This document shows positions 16,521 to 25,445 of a stretch of 64,000 nt of DNA, piece by piece. Source of the DNA: Chthonomonadia bacterium (GTDB lineage: Bacteria > Armatimonadota > HRBIN16). The translations under genes and the position numbers were made by a program. The stretch spans positions 47,564 to 111,563 of the forward strand of contig JABUFA010000009.1 in assembly GCA_013314755.1 (NCBI GenBank). The letters are read 5' to 3'. Position 1 is the first letter of the stretch; every line of letters begins with the position of its first letter. Below the pieces are notes generated by a model. It saw only the letters and a list, made by a program, of their open reading frames with translations, ran no database searches and was not told the DNA's origin.

Positions 16521-18481
16521 GAGTGCGTCCGGTGCCAGATGCGCAGCAGTTCGGCGACGCTCCATGCCTGTGCAAAACACCCGCGCGGATGGTGAGGGGG
16601 GTCGCCGTCGAAGATTTCGGAAACCGTGCCGAGACCTGCATCGCGAAGGTGTTTTTCAAAAGGCTTGAGCAGACTGCGCACGCGCGAGAGGGTGGAGGCG
16701 TTGTCTCCGAACGCAAAAATCAGCGCATCGGCATAGGGTCCCAACAGCCATGTCCACACTGTGCCCTGATGGTATGCGCTATCTCGCGAGTAAACGTCAC
16801 CCTCATAGCGTCCACGGTATTCGGGGTCAAAAGGAGCGAGGGTGCGCAAGCCGTACGGGGTCAACAGGTGGCGTCCGACTACGTGCAAAATCTGCCTTGC
16901 CATCTCGCGGGACACTGGCGGTTGCGATATCGCCAGCGCGAGCAGCTGATTGGGGCGCAGACGCGGGTCCTGCCTCCCTGCATCGTCCACCACATCGGCA
17001 AGGTGGCGCAGTTCCGGAATCCAGAAGGTGCGCATGAACGCCTCGCGAACCTGTTGCAGCAGGCGGCTGGCGGTTTGCAGGGTAACGGTATCGTCGTAGC
17101 GTCGGGCGGAGTCGGCAAGCACCTGCAGGAACTGAAGCCACAGGGCGGCGATTTCCACCGGTTTGCCCTCGCGCGGGGTCACGACGTAATCGCCTATTCT
17201 GGCGTCCATCCACGTTACCTGCCAGCCCGGCTCGCCCACGCGCAGGATGGAATCCACGGGGTCTATCCGAATGCCGAATCGCGTCCCCTGCTGATAGGCA
17301 CTCAGGCACTCCTTCAGGCGTGGGTATATCGCATCGCGGAAAAACTCGTCATCACCGGTTTGCTGGCGATAGCACTCCCCCATCCAGGCGAACCACAGCG
17401 TGGCGTCGGCGGTGTTGTACTCAGGCTCTTCGCCCGCGTCGGGAAAGCGGTTGGGAATCAAGCCATCACGCATGTACCTGGCGAACAGGTCCAACACCTC
17501 GCGTGCTTCAGTATACCGTTCCCGCACCAGCAGGATGCCGCGCAGGGAAATCATGGCATCACGTCCCCAGTCGGTGAACCACGGATAGCCCGCGACGATG
17601 CTGGTACCCTGCGGTCGGCGAATGACGAACTGCTCGGCGGCGCACCACAGCACGCTTGCCAGCGGATGCTCACAGAACGGGGGAGGCACTGCCTGCGGTT
17701 CCGGCGGCTCGGGATGGATTTGCGCAAGCGGCTCCAGCGACACAGCCACCGTAACGCTTTCCCCCTGCTGGAGGTCGCACACCAGCACGCCCGGCGTCCA
17801 GAGGTCTTCCGTGTTGTCCAGCCCCCGTTCTTGCTCAACAGGATAGTGGAACGCATAATACCAGTCGGGATGGGGGATAAACTGGGCGTCTTCGGCTTGC
17901 AAGAAGACGGCAGGGAAGCCGGGATAGGGCGTCAGCCTGTACACACCGGGCGCGACCTGTTCGGCATGTGGATTCAGAGCACTGTTGGCGTGGGTCAGCG
18001 CATGGTAATCTCTGCAGGCGAACAGGGGAACCAGATGCAATCGGACCGTTCCCCGCCCTGAGCGCATCGTGTAACGCACAATTACCGCGTCTTGCTGAGG
18101 GACCAGCCACACCTGCCGCTGAATGACCGCCCGCTCCACCATATACAGATGGGTTGGGCAGGGGTGCAGTCCAAACCTCTGCAGGTAACGAATGCCGTTC
18201 GGGTGGATGGCGCCTTGGTACAGGTGAGTGGAGATAGGGTAACTGCGAGAGTCCATCTGCACCCACGCTTCTATCTCCGCCAGCACCAGCACCCTTCCCA
18301 CAGGGGGAGGCAGGGCAGCGGTCAGCAGACCGTGGTAGCGCCGGGTGCGCACCCCGGCGACGGTTCCGCACGCAAAGCCACCGATGCCGTTGGTCAACAG
18401 CCACTCCTTGCGGCTTGCCACCGTCAGGTCACGCACGACAGCCTGTGCGAATTGCAGGGACGGGGGACATTCTGCGCTCAT
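16511..18481 (-). CDS. Glycogen debranching enzyme (amylo-alpha-1,6-glucosidase family)
   Basis: The 656-residue product has the bacterial/archaeal debranching enzyme layout: an N-terminal beta-sandwich (residues ~15-250, with KEWLLTNGIGGFACGT and RRYHGLL), then an (alpha/alpha)6 GH-like domain. The latter includes AGYPWFTDWGRDAMISL, AGEEPEYNTADATLWF and a late RDSAYHQGTVWTWLLGP. It would remove alpha-1,6 branches from glycogen. No signal peptide. The start was chosen at 18481 where AGGAGG precedes an ATG. The frame stays open to 18640 but has no ribosome site there. Conserved catalytic residues were not assigned individually. Confidence 0.9.
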   Translation of the reverse strand: MSAECPPSLQFAQAVVRDLTVASRKEWLLTNGIGGFACGTVAGVRTRRYHGLLTAALPPPVGRVLVLAEIEAWVQMDSRSYPISTHLYQGAIHPNGIRYLQRFGLHPCPTHLYMVERAVIQRQVWLVPQQDAVIVRYTMRSGRGTVRLHLVPLFACRDYHALTHANSALNPHAEQVAPGVYRLTPYPGFPAVFLQAEDAQFIPHPDWYYAFHYPVEQERGLDNTEDLWTPGVLVCDLQQGESVTVAVSLEPLAQIHPEPPEPQAVPPPFCEHPLASVLWCAAEQFVIRRPQGTSIVAGYPWFTDWGRDAMISLRGILLVRERYTEAREVLDLFARYMRDGLIPNRFPDAGEEPEYNTADATLWFAWMGECYRQQTGDDEFFRDAIYPRLKECLSAYQQGTRFGIRIDPVDSILRVGEPGWQVTWMDARIGDYVVTPREGKPVEIAALWLQFLQVLADSARRYDDTVTLQTASRLLQQVREAFMRTFWIPELRHLADVVDDAGRQDPRLRPNQLLALAISQPPVSREMARQILHVVGRHLLTPYGLRTLAPFDPEYRGRYEGDVYSRDSAYHQGTVWTWLLGPYADALIFAFGDNASTLSRVRSLLKPFEKHLRDAGLGTVSEIFDGDPPHHPRGCFAQAWSVAELLRIWHRTHSQL

Positions 18482-18643
18482 CGCTGGAACCTCCTGCCTT
18501 CTGCTTCGCGCAGGGGGCACGGCTTTCCTTTTGAAGTAGGAACAGGTGATGTACTCCGCGAACTTTTCCAGCAAGCAGGAAATCTTCCGTTCTACACTTA
18601 ATGTTACAGGCGATTTATTCAGCGTTCTATAACGGAGCAATAG

Positions 18644-20623
18644 ATGGTGACGTTAACGCGCGAAGAGACATCGGATACCTCTTCTGTTGTTGCCGTTCGC
18701 CCGCGGGCGGTAGTAGTCGGTATCGCAGGTGTCGTGACATTGTGTGTGATTGTCTCCGCCGGTGAGCTGATTGCGAAGAACATCCAGATAGGCATGATGC
18801 AGTTAGCCCCTGCGCTGGTGGGCGTGTTGTTTGTGCTGATTGCGGGCAACCAGCTGATTGGCTGGTTGTTTCCGCGCCTGAAGCTGACCCCTGCTGAGAT
18901 AGCGGTCGCATATATCCTGATGATACCTGCGCCCATGATTGCCTCGCGCGGACTGATGGAGCGATGGTTGCCTCTGCTGGTGGGGGTGAACTACTACGCG
19001 CCCGGCAACCGCTGGGATGTTCTCTTCTTTCCGCACATTCCACAGGCTTTAGTGCCGTGGGATGTCACAAAGGGGGCGCGTCAGGACGTCGCCGTCTGGT
19101 TCTATGAGCGATTGCCGGGAGGGGTGGCTCTGCCGTGGCGCGAATGGGTGGTGCCCCTTCTGGTGTGGCTGGTGCTCATTCTGGCGGTGTATGCGGCGTT
19201 TTTTTGTATGACCGTTATCCTGCGCAGGCACTGGGTAGAAGGCGAGAAGCTGAGTTTCCCTCTGGTACAGTTGCCCCTGGAGATGATGCTTCAGCCCCAG
19301 TCGTTCCTGCGCAATCGTCTGATGTGGGCAGGGTTTGTGGTGTCGTTCGGGCTGTTCCTGGTGAACGGTTTGCATCAGTGGATGCCGTCTGTGCCCGAGG
19401 TGCCGCTGATGTTCCAGCTCAATCCCCTTTTCACCGAGCGACCGTGGAACCAGGTGAGCTACTGGGCTATCTGGATATCGCCCGCCGCCATCGGTTTCTT
19501 CTACCTGATGCCGACCGACCTGCTGTTCAGTTTCTGGCTGTTCTATCTGCTGGGTAAGTTACAGGAGGCGATTGCAGCCGCTTACAGCGAAAACATCCCG
19601 TTTGAACATGCCACTTTCGGGGCACACGTGGCTTATCAGGGGGCGGGAGCGTTTATCATGCTGGCGCTTCTCACCCTTTACAGCGCACGCCATCACCTGA
19701 AACACGTCTGGCGGAGGGCAATTGGCGCTGTGCCGGCGGATGCGGGTGAGGCGCGGGAGATGTTCTCGTATCGCGTTGCCTTCTGGGGACTGGTGGCAAG
19801 CCTGCTGGTGATTCTGCTCTGGGCGCGATACTTCGGCATGACCTGGCAGGTGGCACTGTTCCATTTCGGGGTATATCTGTTCGTGCAGGCGATTATCATG
19901 TCGCGCTGTACGGCAGAAGGTGGTCTGCTAATCACCGAGGGCTGTTTTACACCAATGGACATCTACACCTGGGGCGAGCGGCAGATGCTGGGCGCACGCC
20001 AGCTGACCCTGCTCTCGTTTCTGGACGGGATGCACACGCGCGACCTGCGCGGGATGCTGTTAACAGGCTTGCTGGACGCGCAGAAGGTCACCGAACAGGC
20101 GCGGCTGCGAGCGCGAAAGGTGCTGTGGCTGCTGGTCGGGGGAGTGCTGTTTGCCATTCTGGTCGCGCTGGTCGTGCAGATGTGGCTGCCCTACAGGTAT
20201 GGAGCCATCAATCTGTACAGCTACGTATACAGCTCGGCGAGCATCCAGTTTTTCCGTGAAAACGCGCCTTTTATGGGCGGTGTTCCCACCCGCAGGGAGT
20301 ATCCCGCGGGACCGCTGTTCACCATGATAGGCGCGCTGGTGTGTGCACTGCTCAGTTATCTGCGGTGGCGCATTGCGGGCTTTCCCCTGCATCCTCTGGG
20401 CTACGCCATGGCGCCTTCCTGGGGCATTGTGGTCTTCTGGTTCTCCATGCTGGCGGCGTGGCTGATTAAAATGCCCATTGTGCACTACGGGGGAATGCGT
20501 ACCTTCCGCCTCCTGCGTCCGTTCTTCCTAGGGCTGATATTCGGCGAGTTCCTGTCGGCATGTATGTGGTCGCTGATTGCCTGGTTCTGGCAGCTGCCCA
20601 CGCCCACCTTCCCGTGGCCTTAG
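18644..20623 (+). CDS. DUF6785-family multi-pass membrane protein (OPT-transporter-like)
   Basis: 659 residues with about 13-14 hydrophobic helices, starting after a short polar N-terminus. The region near KLTPAEIAVAYILMIPAP and the end with RTFRLLRPFFLGLIFGEF are familiar from long membrane proteins annotated DUF6785/DUF6784 in Armatimonadota and Planctomycetota. The general shape recalls oligopeptide (OPT) transporters. No substrate is known. A GGAG site lies 7 bases before the ATG. Its TAG directly abuts the TAG of the convergent gene at 20624. Confidence 0.7.
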   Translation: MVTLTREETSDTSSVVAVRPRAVVVGIAGVVTLCVIVSAGELIAKNIQIGMMQLAPALVGVLFVLIAGNQLIGWLFPRLKLTPAEIAVAYILMIPAPMIASRGLMERWLPLLVGVNYYAPGNRWDVLFFPHIPQALVPWDVTKGARQDVAVWFYERLPGGVALPWREWVVPLLVWLVLILAVYAAFFCMTVILRRHWVEGEKLSFPLVQLPLEMMLQPQSFLRNRLMWAGFVVSFGLFLVNGLHQWMPSVPEVPLMFQLNPLFTERPWNQVSYWAIWISPAAIGFFYLMPTDLLFSFWLFYLLGKLQEAIAAAYSENIPFEHATFGAHVAYQGAGAFIMLALLTLYSARHHLKHVWRRAIGAVPADAGEAREMFSYRVAFWGLVASLLVILLWARYFGMTWQVALFHFGVYLFVQAIIMSRCTAEGGLLITEGCFTPMDIYTWGERQMLGARQLTLLSFLDGMHTRDLRGMLLTGLLDAQKVTEQARLRARKVLWLLVGGVLFAILVALVVQMWLPYRYGAINLYSYVYSSASIQFFRENAPFMGGVPTRREYPAGPLFTMIGALVCALLSYLRWRIAGFPLHPLGYAMAPSWGIVVFWFSMLAAWLIKMPIVHYGGMRTFRLLRPFFLGLIFGEFLSACMWSLIAWFWQLPTPTFPWP

Positions 20624-21136
20624 CTACAGCAGTCCGCCTGTGACGCAGCTGAAGAAACCCAGCACGGCGTTCAGCAGGAAGATTTCGTACCAGTCCATCT
20701 CTAAAAACAGGCGCAGGATGAACAGGTCCACAAACCAGGCGAGCACCAGCATCAGCCACAAGCCCGTAAGGGTGGCAATCAGCAGGGCAAGGCTGGAGTT
20801 GGCAACCATCAGCATGGTAATCGGAAGCATGTTGCGATAGCCTTCAGCAAAGCCCACCTGGAAGGGGTCACCGGATATTCTGCCCGTTACCCGCACAGCA
20901 ATCCAGAGGATGAGCGTGTCGAACAGCCACTTGAGCACGGTAAAGGCGGTCATCAGTGGGATAGCCATCGCCCCCAGACGCGCCAGCAGGTCGATCTGTC
21001 CGAACGCACCCTCCTGCAGATGCCGAACCGCAACAGACAGCACAACGCCCACCACGAATCCCGCCGTGGTCACAACCGCCAGAACCGCCCCCAGGGGCAG
21101 GCTCAACACCCTTTCTTTCCAATCGGGCACCGTCAT
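20624..21136 (-). CDS. Yip1-like integral membrane protein
   Basis: 170 residues with about five hydrophobic helices, a short charged start (MTVPDWKERV) and a polar loop between helices two and three. The size and topology resemble the Yip1/DUF1282 family, but no decisive motif is seen, so the name is tentative. Its ATG overlaps the TGA of the upstream pseudopilin-like gene (ATGA at 21133-21136), so the two are translated together and may form a membrane unit. Confidence 0.6.
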   Translation of the reverse strand: MTVPDWKERVLSLPLGAVLAVVTTAGFVVGVVLSVAVRHLQEGAFGQIDLLARLGAMAIPLMTAFTVLKWLFDTLILWIAVRVTGRISGDPFQVGFAEGYRNMLPITMLMVANSSLALLIATLTGLWLMLVLAWFVDLFILRLFLEMDWYEIFLLNAVLGFFSCVTGGLL

Positions 21137-21684
21137 CTTGCCGCTGAAGCCTTCTTCTTAATCAGCGGTTCCACCGGCAGGCGTTCCTCCTGCCACTGCG
21201 TGATGTTTCGCCAGACCACATGACCATCCAAATACGCCACGTTGCCGCCGTTCTCGTGGTTGCCCAGCCAGTTGGAATACAGCACATCACCAAACACAGC
21301 GGTGCTGCTCTCTTCGTCACTGCGGGCAGGCGGCAGATACCAGTAAGAGACGCGCAATTCGGAACGCTCTCGTTTGGGGCGCGGGCGGTTATCTGATGGA
21401 CAGAAGAAGAAGGAAAGGCTGTCGGTGTATGCGGAGACGGGGCGCACCCAGCGGTCGCCGGCAGGGTAGTGGTCATCGTAGTCCTGGGCATACAGCTTCA
21501 ACGCCTGCACGAGGTGACGAAGGTTGGAACGGCAAACGGTACGGTTAGCGGCTTCACTGCTTCTGCCGTAGAGGTTGAGAATCATCCCCATGACGGTCAG
21601 AATGATCAGGAACACCACGAAGGCTTCGAAGTGGCGACGGTGCAGGGCGCGGTCAAGCCAGCGTTCTTTCCATACATACGGCAT
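21133..21684 (-). CDS. Pseudopilin-like protein with an H-x9-DG motif (DUF1559-related)
   Basis: The 183-residue product has one N-terminal membrane helix (about residues 20-40), then CRSNLRHLVQALKLYAQDYDDHYP, which aligns with the block after the helix in DUF1559 proteins. Near the end is H-x9-DG (NHENGGNVAYLDGHVVW). It lacks the prepilin peptidase site with FTLIE seen in the two full DUF1559 genes at 47.9 and 49.8 kb, so its helix probably stays uncleaved. GGAGG sets the ATG at 21682-21684. Function unknown. Confidence 0.72.
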   Translation of the reverse strand: MPYVWKERWLDRALHRRHFEAFVVFLIILTVMGMILNLYGRSSEAANRTVCRSNLRHLVQALKLYAQDYDDHYPAGDRWVRPVSAYTDSLSFFFCPSDNRPRPKRERSELRVSYWYLPPARSDEESSTAVFGDVLYSNWLGNHENGGNVAYLDGHVVWRNITQWQEERLPVEPLIKKKASAAR

Positions 21685-21734
21685 GGCTGTCTCCCTCCTT
21701 TGGCTCTGCAGAGGGTGCGGGTCTTCCCAGCAAT

Positions 21735-21743
21735 ATTGTAGCA
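21735..21743 (-). promoter_or_regulatory. Extended -10 promoter for the 21.1-21.7 kb genes
   Basis: On the reverse strand TGC-TACAAT forms an extended -10 element about 50 bases before the ATG at 21684. The -35 area is T-rich and lies in the tract behind the radC stop. That tract (TTTTCTTTTTTT, 21750-21763) could also end the radC transcript. Confidence 0.5.
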
Positions 21744-21777
21744 CTTTACGACAAAAAAAGAAAACGCGGGCTGACGT

Positions 21778-22473
21778 TCAGAACGCTCCCTGTGCTTTCA
21801 GGCTGACCCACCTGCCATCGCCGATAATCACATGGTCCAGCAGTTCAATGCCAATCAGCTGACCTGCCTGATGGATGCGCCTGGTAATCTGGATGTCTTC
21901 ACTGCTGGGGGTGGGGTCGCCGCTGGGGTGGTTGTGGGCGAGGATGATGGAGGATGCGCTGTGGCGGATGGCTTCGCGAAACACCTCGCGTGGGTGCAGA
22001 AGGCTGGAGTCGAGCGTGCCTTTGGTGACGGTGCTCTGGCGCATCACGCGGTTCTTGGTGTTGAGCAGAAGCACGATAACATGTTCCTGTTTCTCGTCGC
22101 GCAGCTGGGCGTGGAGCAGGGCGTACACATCGTCGGGACGAGTGATAGCAGGCTGGTCACCCATCTGCTCCAGAGCGATGCGCCTCCCCAGCTCCACCGC
22201 CGCCAGCAGCTGCGCCGCTTTTGCCACACCGATACCCTTCATCTGCGCCAGTTCGTCGGGCTTGGCGTTGGCGATTGCTCGCAGGCTACCGGCGCTGTTC
22301 AGCAGGTGTTGAGCCAGCTGCACAGCGGTCATTTCGGGCGTGCCGGTGCGCAGGAGAATCGCCAGCAGTTCCGCGTTGGAAAGGGCATTTGCCCCGAACT
22401 GCACCAGTCGCTCGCGCGGTCGCTCCTCCTCGGGCAGCTCCTTGATGGTGTATCGGATGTTGCGTTCGGACAT
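21778..22473 (-). CDS. radC: RadC/YeeS-like JAB-domain protein
   Basis: 231 residues. The N-terminal helix-hairpin-helix region (LAQMKGIGVAKAAQLLAAVELG) is followed by the JAMM-like metal site HNHPSGDPTPSSED near residue 186. Both are diagnostic of RadC. Despite the name, a DNA-repair role is not established for the family. It may be a metal-dependent protease or nuclease-associated protein. The product starts MSERNIRYTIKELPEEERPR, the usual N-terminus. It follows the oxidoreductase gene on the same strand with a 12-nt gap. Confidence 0.93.
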   Translation of the reverse strand: MSERNIRYTIKELPEEERPRERLVQFGANALSNAELLAILLRTGTPEMTAVQLAQHLLNSAGSLRAIANAKPDELAQMKGIGVAKAAQLLAAVELGRRIALEQMGDQPAITRPDDVYALLHAQLRDEKQEHVIVLLLNTKNRVMRQSTVTKGTLDSSLLHPREVFREAIRHSASSIILAHNHPSGDPTPSSEDIQITRRIHQAGQLIGIELLDHVIIGDGRWVSLKAQGAF

Positions 22474-22485
22474 TCGCCGGATTCG

Positions 22486-23580
22486 TTACAGGTCCACCTG
22501 CTGACCGCTCTCCGCCGAGCGGTAGATGCCGTCCAGGATGCGCATAATCGCCACGCCGTGCTCGATGGGCGCGAGGGGCTGTTTGTGCTTCAGGATGCAA
22601 TCCACGAAGTGTTCCACCTCCGCGAGATGCCCCTGAATCTGCGGCGCATGGGGCACAAAGTCTTCGGGCACGCCGTGCCGGTCGGTGAAGATGCGCAGTG
22701 GCTCCAGCGTGGCGCCGCCCTTCGTGCCCATCAGCTGCGAGTAGAACACGTCGCGCTCGATGTACGACGCCCAGGAGGCATCCATCTGACACACCGCGCC
22801 GTTCTCGAAGCGGATGATGGCGGTAGCAAGGTCTTCCACGTCGAACGTGCCGCCCTTCTGAGGCGTACCCCAGCCGCCCTGTCCGCGCCCGTAAGGACCG
22901 AACTTGGCGAAGGTCGCGCCGAACACAGAGGCCGGCTTCGGACAACCCATCAGCCACCAGGTCAGGTCCAGCACGTGAACGCCTATATCAATAAGCGGTC
23001 CGCCGCCCGACAGCGCTTTCGTGGTAAACCAGCCGCCGAAGCCGGGGATGCCCCTGCGCCTCAGCCAGCCGCACTTGGCGTAGTAGATTTCGCCCAGCTC
23101 GCCCGCGTCGATATGCTTTTTCAGCGTCTGGCTGTCGCCGCGGAAGCGGTTGTTCATCCCCATCATAAACAGCACACCCGTCTTTTGGGCTACCTGTTGC
23201 ATCCGCTCGGCGTCTTCCAGATTGTGCGCCAGCGGCTTTTCGCACAGGATGTGGCATCCCGCCTCCATCGCGGCAATCGCCACGGGGGCATGAAGCGCAT
23301 TGGGCGTGCAGACCGAAACGGCGTCCAGCTCCACCTTCTCCAGCATCTGCTGGTAGTCGGTGAAGACATGGGGCACGCCGTACTCCTGCGCGACCTGCCG
23401 GGCGCGCTCTTCGGCGATATCGCAAACAGCGACCACCTCCGCCTGAGGATGGCGCTGGTAACCCTGAATATGCAAACTGCCGATGCCGACGCCTACGACG
23501 CCGACTCGCACCTTCTTTTTACCGGAACGTGTTGCTGGCACAGTCACTCCCTCACTGTCTGAAATAGTGTTTTCCATCTT
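22486..23580 (-). CDS. Gfo/Idh/MocA-family oxidoreductase
   Basis: A dehydrogenase of about 364 residues. The Rossmann motif VGVVGVGIGS lies near residue 25, CEKPL (the conserved Lys-Pro) about 95 residues later, and GGGPLIDIGVHVLDL contains the conserved Asp/His of the active site. These enzymes oxidise or reduce sugars and polyols with NAD(P). The ATG at 23578-23580 gives a polar leader of about 20 residues. The frame stays open to another ATG at 23643, and no strong ribosome site decides between them. It is divergent from prfB. Confidence 0.88.
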   Translation of the reverse strand, partial: KMENTISDSEGVTVPATRSGKKKVRVGVVGVGIGSLHIQGYQRHPQAEVVAVCDIAEERARQVAQEYGVPHVFTDYQQMLEKVELDAVSVCTPNALHAPVAIAAMEAGCHILCEKPLAHNLEDAERMQQVAQKTGVLFMMGMNNRFRGDSQTLKKHIDAGELGEIYYAKCGWLRRRGIPGFGGWFTTKALSGGGPLIDIGVHVLDLTWWLMGCPKPASVFGATFAKFGPYGRGQGGWGTPQKGGTFDVEDLATAIIRFENGAVCQMDASWASYIERDVFYSQLMGTKGGATLEPLRIFTDRHGVPEDFVPHAPQIQGHLAEVEHFVDCILKHKQPLAPIEHGVAIMRILDGIYRSAESGQQVDL

Positions 23581-23628
23581 GTATTTGGGCGGGCGAGAGG
23601 GAATATCCTGCCCGTCGCGTGCGCGATA

Positions 23629-23637
23629 TGGTACAAT
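23629..23637 (+). promoter_or_regulatory. Extended -10 promoter of prfB
   Basis: TGG-TACAAT (TGn plus a near-consensus -10) places transcription start near 23644, about 28 bases before the GTG start of prfB. The -35 position carries TGCCCG, a poor match, which is usual with an extended -10. Confidence 0.55.
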
Positions 23638-23671
23638 AGCCATTGTGAGACCATGAGAAGGGAGGGAGCCT

Positions 23672-24800
23672 GTGTTAGAAGTTTTGAGCCGCGACCTGCA
23701 GACGTATCGCGAGCGTCTGCACGCGCTGGGCGAACATCTTTGACGTTGCCCATGTGAGAGAGCAGATTGCCCAGCTGGAGGAACAGACCGCTCGCCCCGG
23801 CTTCTGGGACGACCCTCGCGAAGCGCAGGAGACCATCCAGCAGTTGAACGCTCTGCGCCAGCGCATTGCAGGCTGGGAGGAGCTGGAGCGACAGTGGCAG
23901 GAACTGCAGGCGATGGCGGAGCTGCTGGAGGAAGAGGAGGACCCGGAACTGCTGGAGGAACTGCAGAGGGGTGTACAGGAGCTGGCGAAGCGACTGGACA
24001 CGCTGGAGATGGAGACCCTGCTCAGTGGGGAGCACGATGCGAACAACGCGATACTGGAAATCAACGCGGGAGCCGGCGGCACCGAATCCTGTGACTGGGT
24101 GCAGATGTTGTTAAGAATGTATTTACGCTGGGCGCAGGAACACGGCTTCCGCACCGAGATATTAGACGAAACTCCGGGCGAGGTGGCAGGTCTAAAAAGT
24201 GTAACCGTACGCGTCGAGGGGCGCAACGCCTACGGTTTGCTGGAATCCGAGCGGGGCGTTCACCGTCTGGTGCGCATCTCGCCGTTTGACGCCAACAAGC
24301 GCAGGCACACCTCGTTCGCGTCGGTAGACGTGATACCGGAACTTTCCGAGAGCGAAGAGATTCAAATCAACCCGGATGACCTGCGCATCGAGACGTTCCG
24401 GGCGGGGAGCGCAGGCGGTCAGCACATGCAGAAGAACGAGACGGCGGTGCGCATCACGCATATCCCGACCGGCATCGTGGTGACCTGCCAGAACGAGCGC
24501 TCACAACAGCGTAACCGCGAGCTGGCTTTACGAGTCTTAATGGCGCGGCTGGCGGAACGAGAACGCCGGGCGAACGCCGAACGAATAGCCGCTCTGCGCG
24601 GCGAACCGCCTCCCATTGAGTGGGGGCATCAGATACGTTCCTACGTGTTTCAACCGTATTATATGGTGAAGGACCATCGGACCGAAGCGGAGACCGGAGA
24701 CGTGCCTCGCGTGATGGACGGAGATATTGACCTGTTCATCCAGGCGTATCTGCGGTGGAAGGGGGCGCGAAAGAATGAGAACAAGGAGTCGAGCAGTTAG
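23672..24800 (+). CDS. prfB: Peptide chain release factor 2, expressed by programmed +1 frameshift
   Basis: RF2 releases finished proteins at UGA and UAA. The gene begins with a 23-codon frame (GTG at 23672, after GGGAGGGAG) that ends at CTT TGA. Slipping by one base at 23738-23744 joins it to the main frame (GAC GTT GCC). The product joins 23672-23740 and 23742-24800, giving 375 residues. It carries the RF2-specific SPF tripeptide (RISPFDANKRR) and the peptidyl-transfer motif GGQ (SAGGQHMQKNE). The frameshift needs slow reading of UGA, so RF2 controls its own level. A short coding overlap with the next gene (26 nt) suggests co-transcription. Confidence 0.95.
23738..23744 (+). other. prfB: Programmed +1 frameshift site of prfB
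   Basis: The heptamer CTT TGA C is identical to the E. coli RF2 recoding site. The upstream bases (CTGGGCGAACAT) contain only a weak Shine-Dalgarno-like GGGCGA, where E. coli has AGGGGG. Codon 24 is the in-frame TGA. Confidence 0.93.
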
Positions 24801-25428
24801 CCGAATACTGTGGGCAGTTGTGCTACTGCTGGCGGTAAGCGCTGCGGGATGGTCGCAGGAGCTGAGCACGAAAAACGTGCGCACCGAAGAGAGCGACCTT
24901 GCCAACGTGGTGGTGGACGCACTGTGCGACGTCAGCGGAGCGGATATCGCCTGGCTTCCCGCAGCGGCATTCAACGAAATCAGCATCAGCAGGGATACTC
25001 CCCCTGCGGAAGTGGTGAGCCGACTCCTGCCATACCGGGATGACCGGGTGGTGGTGCTGAAGCTCACGGGCGCACAGATTCGGCAGGCGCTGGAACGAGC
25101 ATTGACGCTGTATCCCCAGCCCAACGCGGGCTTCCTGCAGGTAAGCGGGCTGACGGTGACCTTTGACCCGGCGAAACCGGCGGGCGAGCGGGTGGTGCGC
25201 GTCGAGGTCGGCAAGGAGCGGAAGGAAGAACTGAACCCCTCGCGCGAATACCGGGTAGCCACTTCTGCCACGCTGGCTTACGGGGCGCTGGGCTATTTCA
25301 AGGTATGGGAGCGCTCAGCCGTCGAGCGCGAGCTGAACAGGACCGTCGGCGAAGCCCTGCTGGCATACATGGAAGCAGGTAAGCCCATCGCTGGTGTAAC
25401 CGGGCGTATCGCGGCGGTGAAGCCATAA
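24775..25428 (+). CDS. Secreted stand-alone 5'-nucleotidase C-terminal domain protein
   Basis: 217 residues with a signal peptide (basic start MRTRSRAVSR, hydrophobic core, cleavage near GWSQ-E). The mature part resembles the C-terminal substrate-binding domain of bacterial 5'-nucleotidases: ESDLANVVVDAL near its start, VVLKLTGAQIRQALERAL in the middle, and YRVATSATLAYG near the end. The metallophosphatase domain is missing, so it cannot be a full nucleotidase by itself. The start was chosen at 24775, where the signal peptide begins. It overlaps the prfB end by 26 nt. Confidence 0.78.
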   Translation: MRTRSRAVSRILWAVVLLLAVSAAGWSQELSTKNVRTEESDLANVVVDALCDVSGADIAWLPAAAFNEISISRDTPPAEVVSRLLPYRDDRVVVLKLTGAQIRQALERALTLYPQPNAGFLQVSGLTVTFDPAKPAGERVVRVEVGKERKEELNPSREYRVATSATLAYGALGYFKVWERSAVERELNRTVGEALLAYMEAGKPIAGVTGRIAAVKP

Positions 25429-25445
25429 AGAAAGGAGATGACCTG

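Noticed and set aside
16496..18061. Long + strand frame opposite the glycogen debranching gene
   Set aside because: Antisense shadow of a clear family member, with no ribosome site and no motif.
21832..23562. A long open frame on the + strand opposite radC and the oxidoreductase
   Set aside because: It mirrors two well-supported reverse-strand genes and its translation shows no domain. High GC keeps the antisense frame open.
23741..23743. Nonsense mutation in prfB
   Set aside because: The context CTT TGA C at codon 24 and the continuing RF2 sequence in the +1 frame identify programmed frameshifting.
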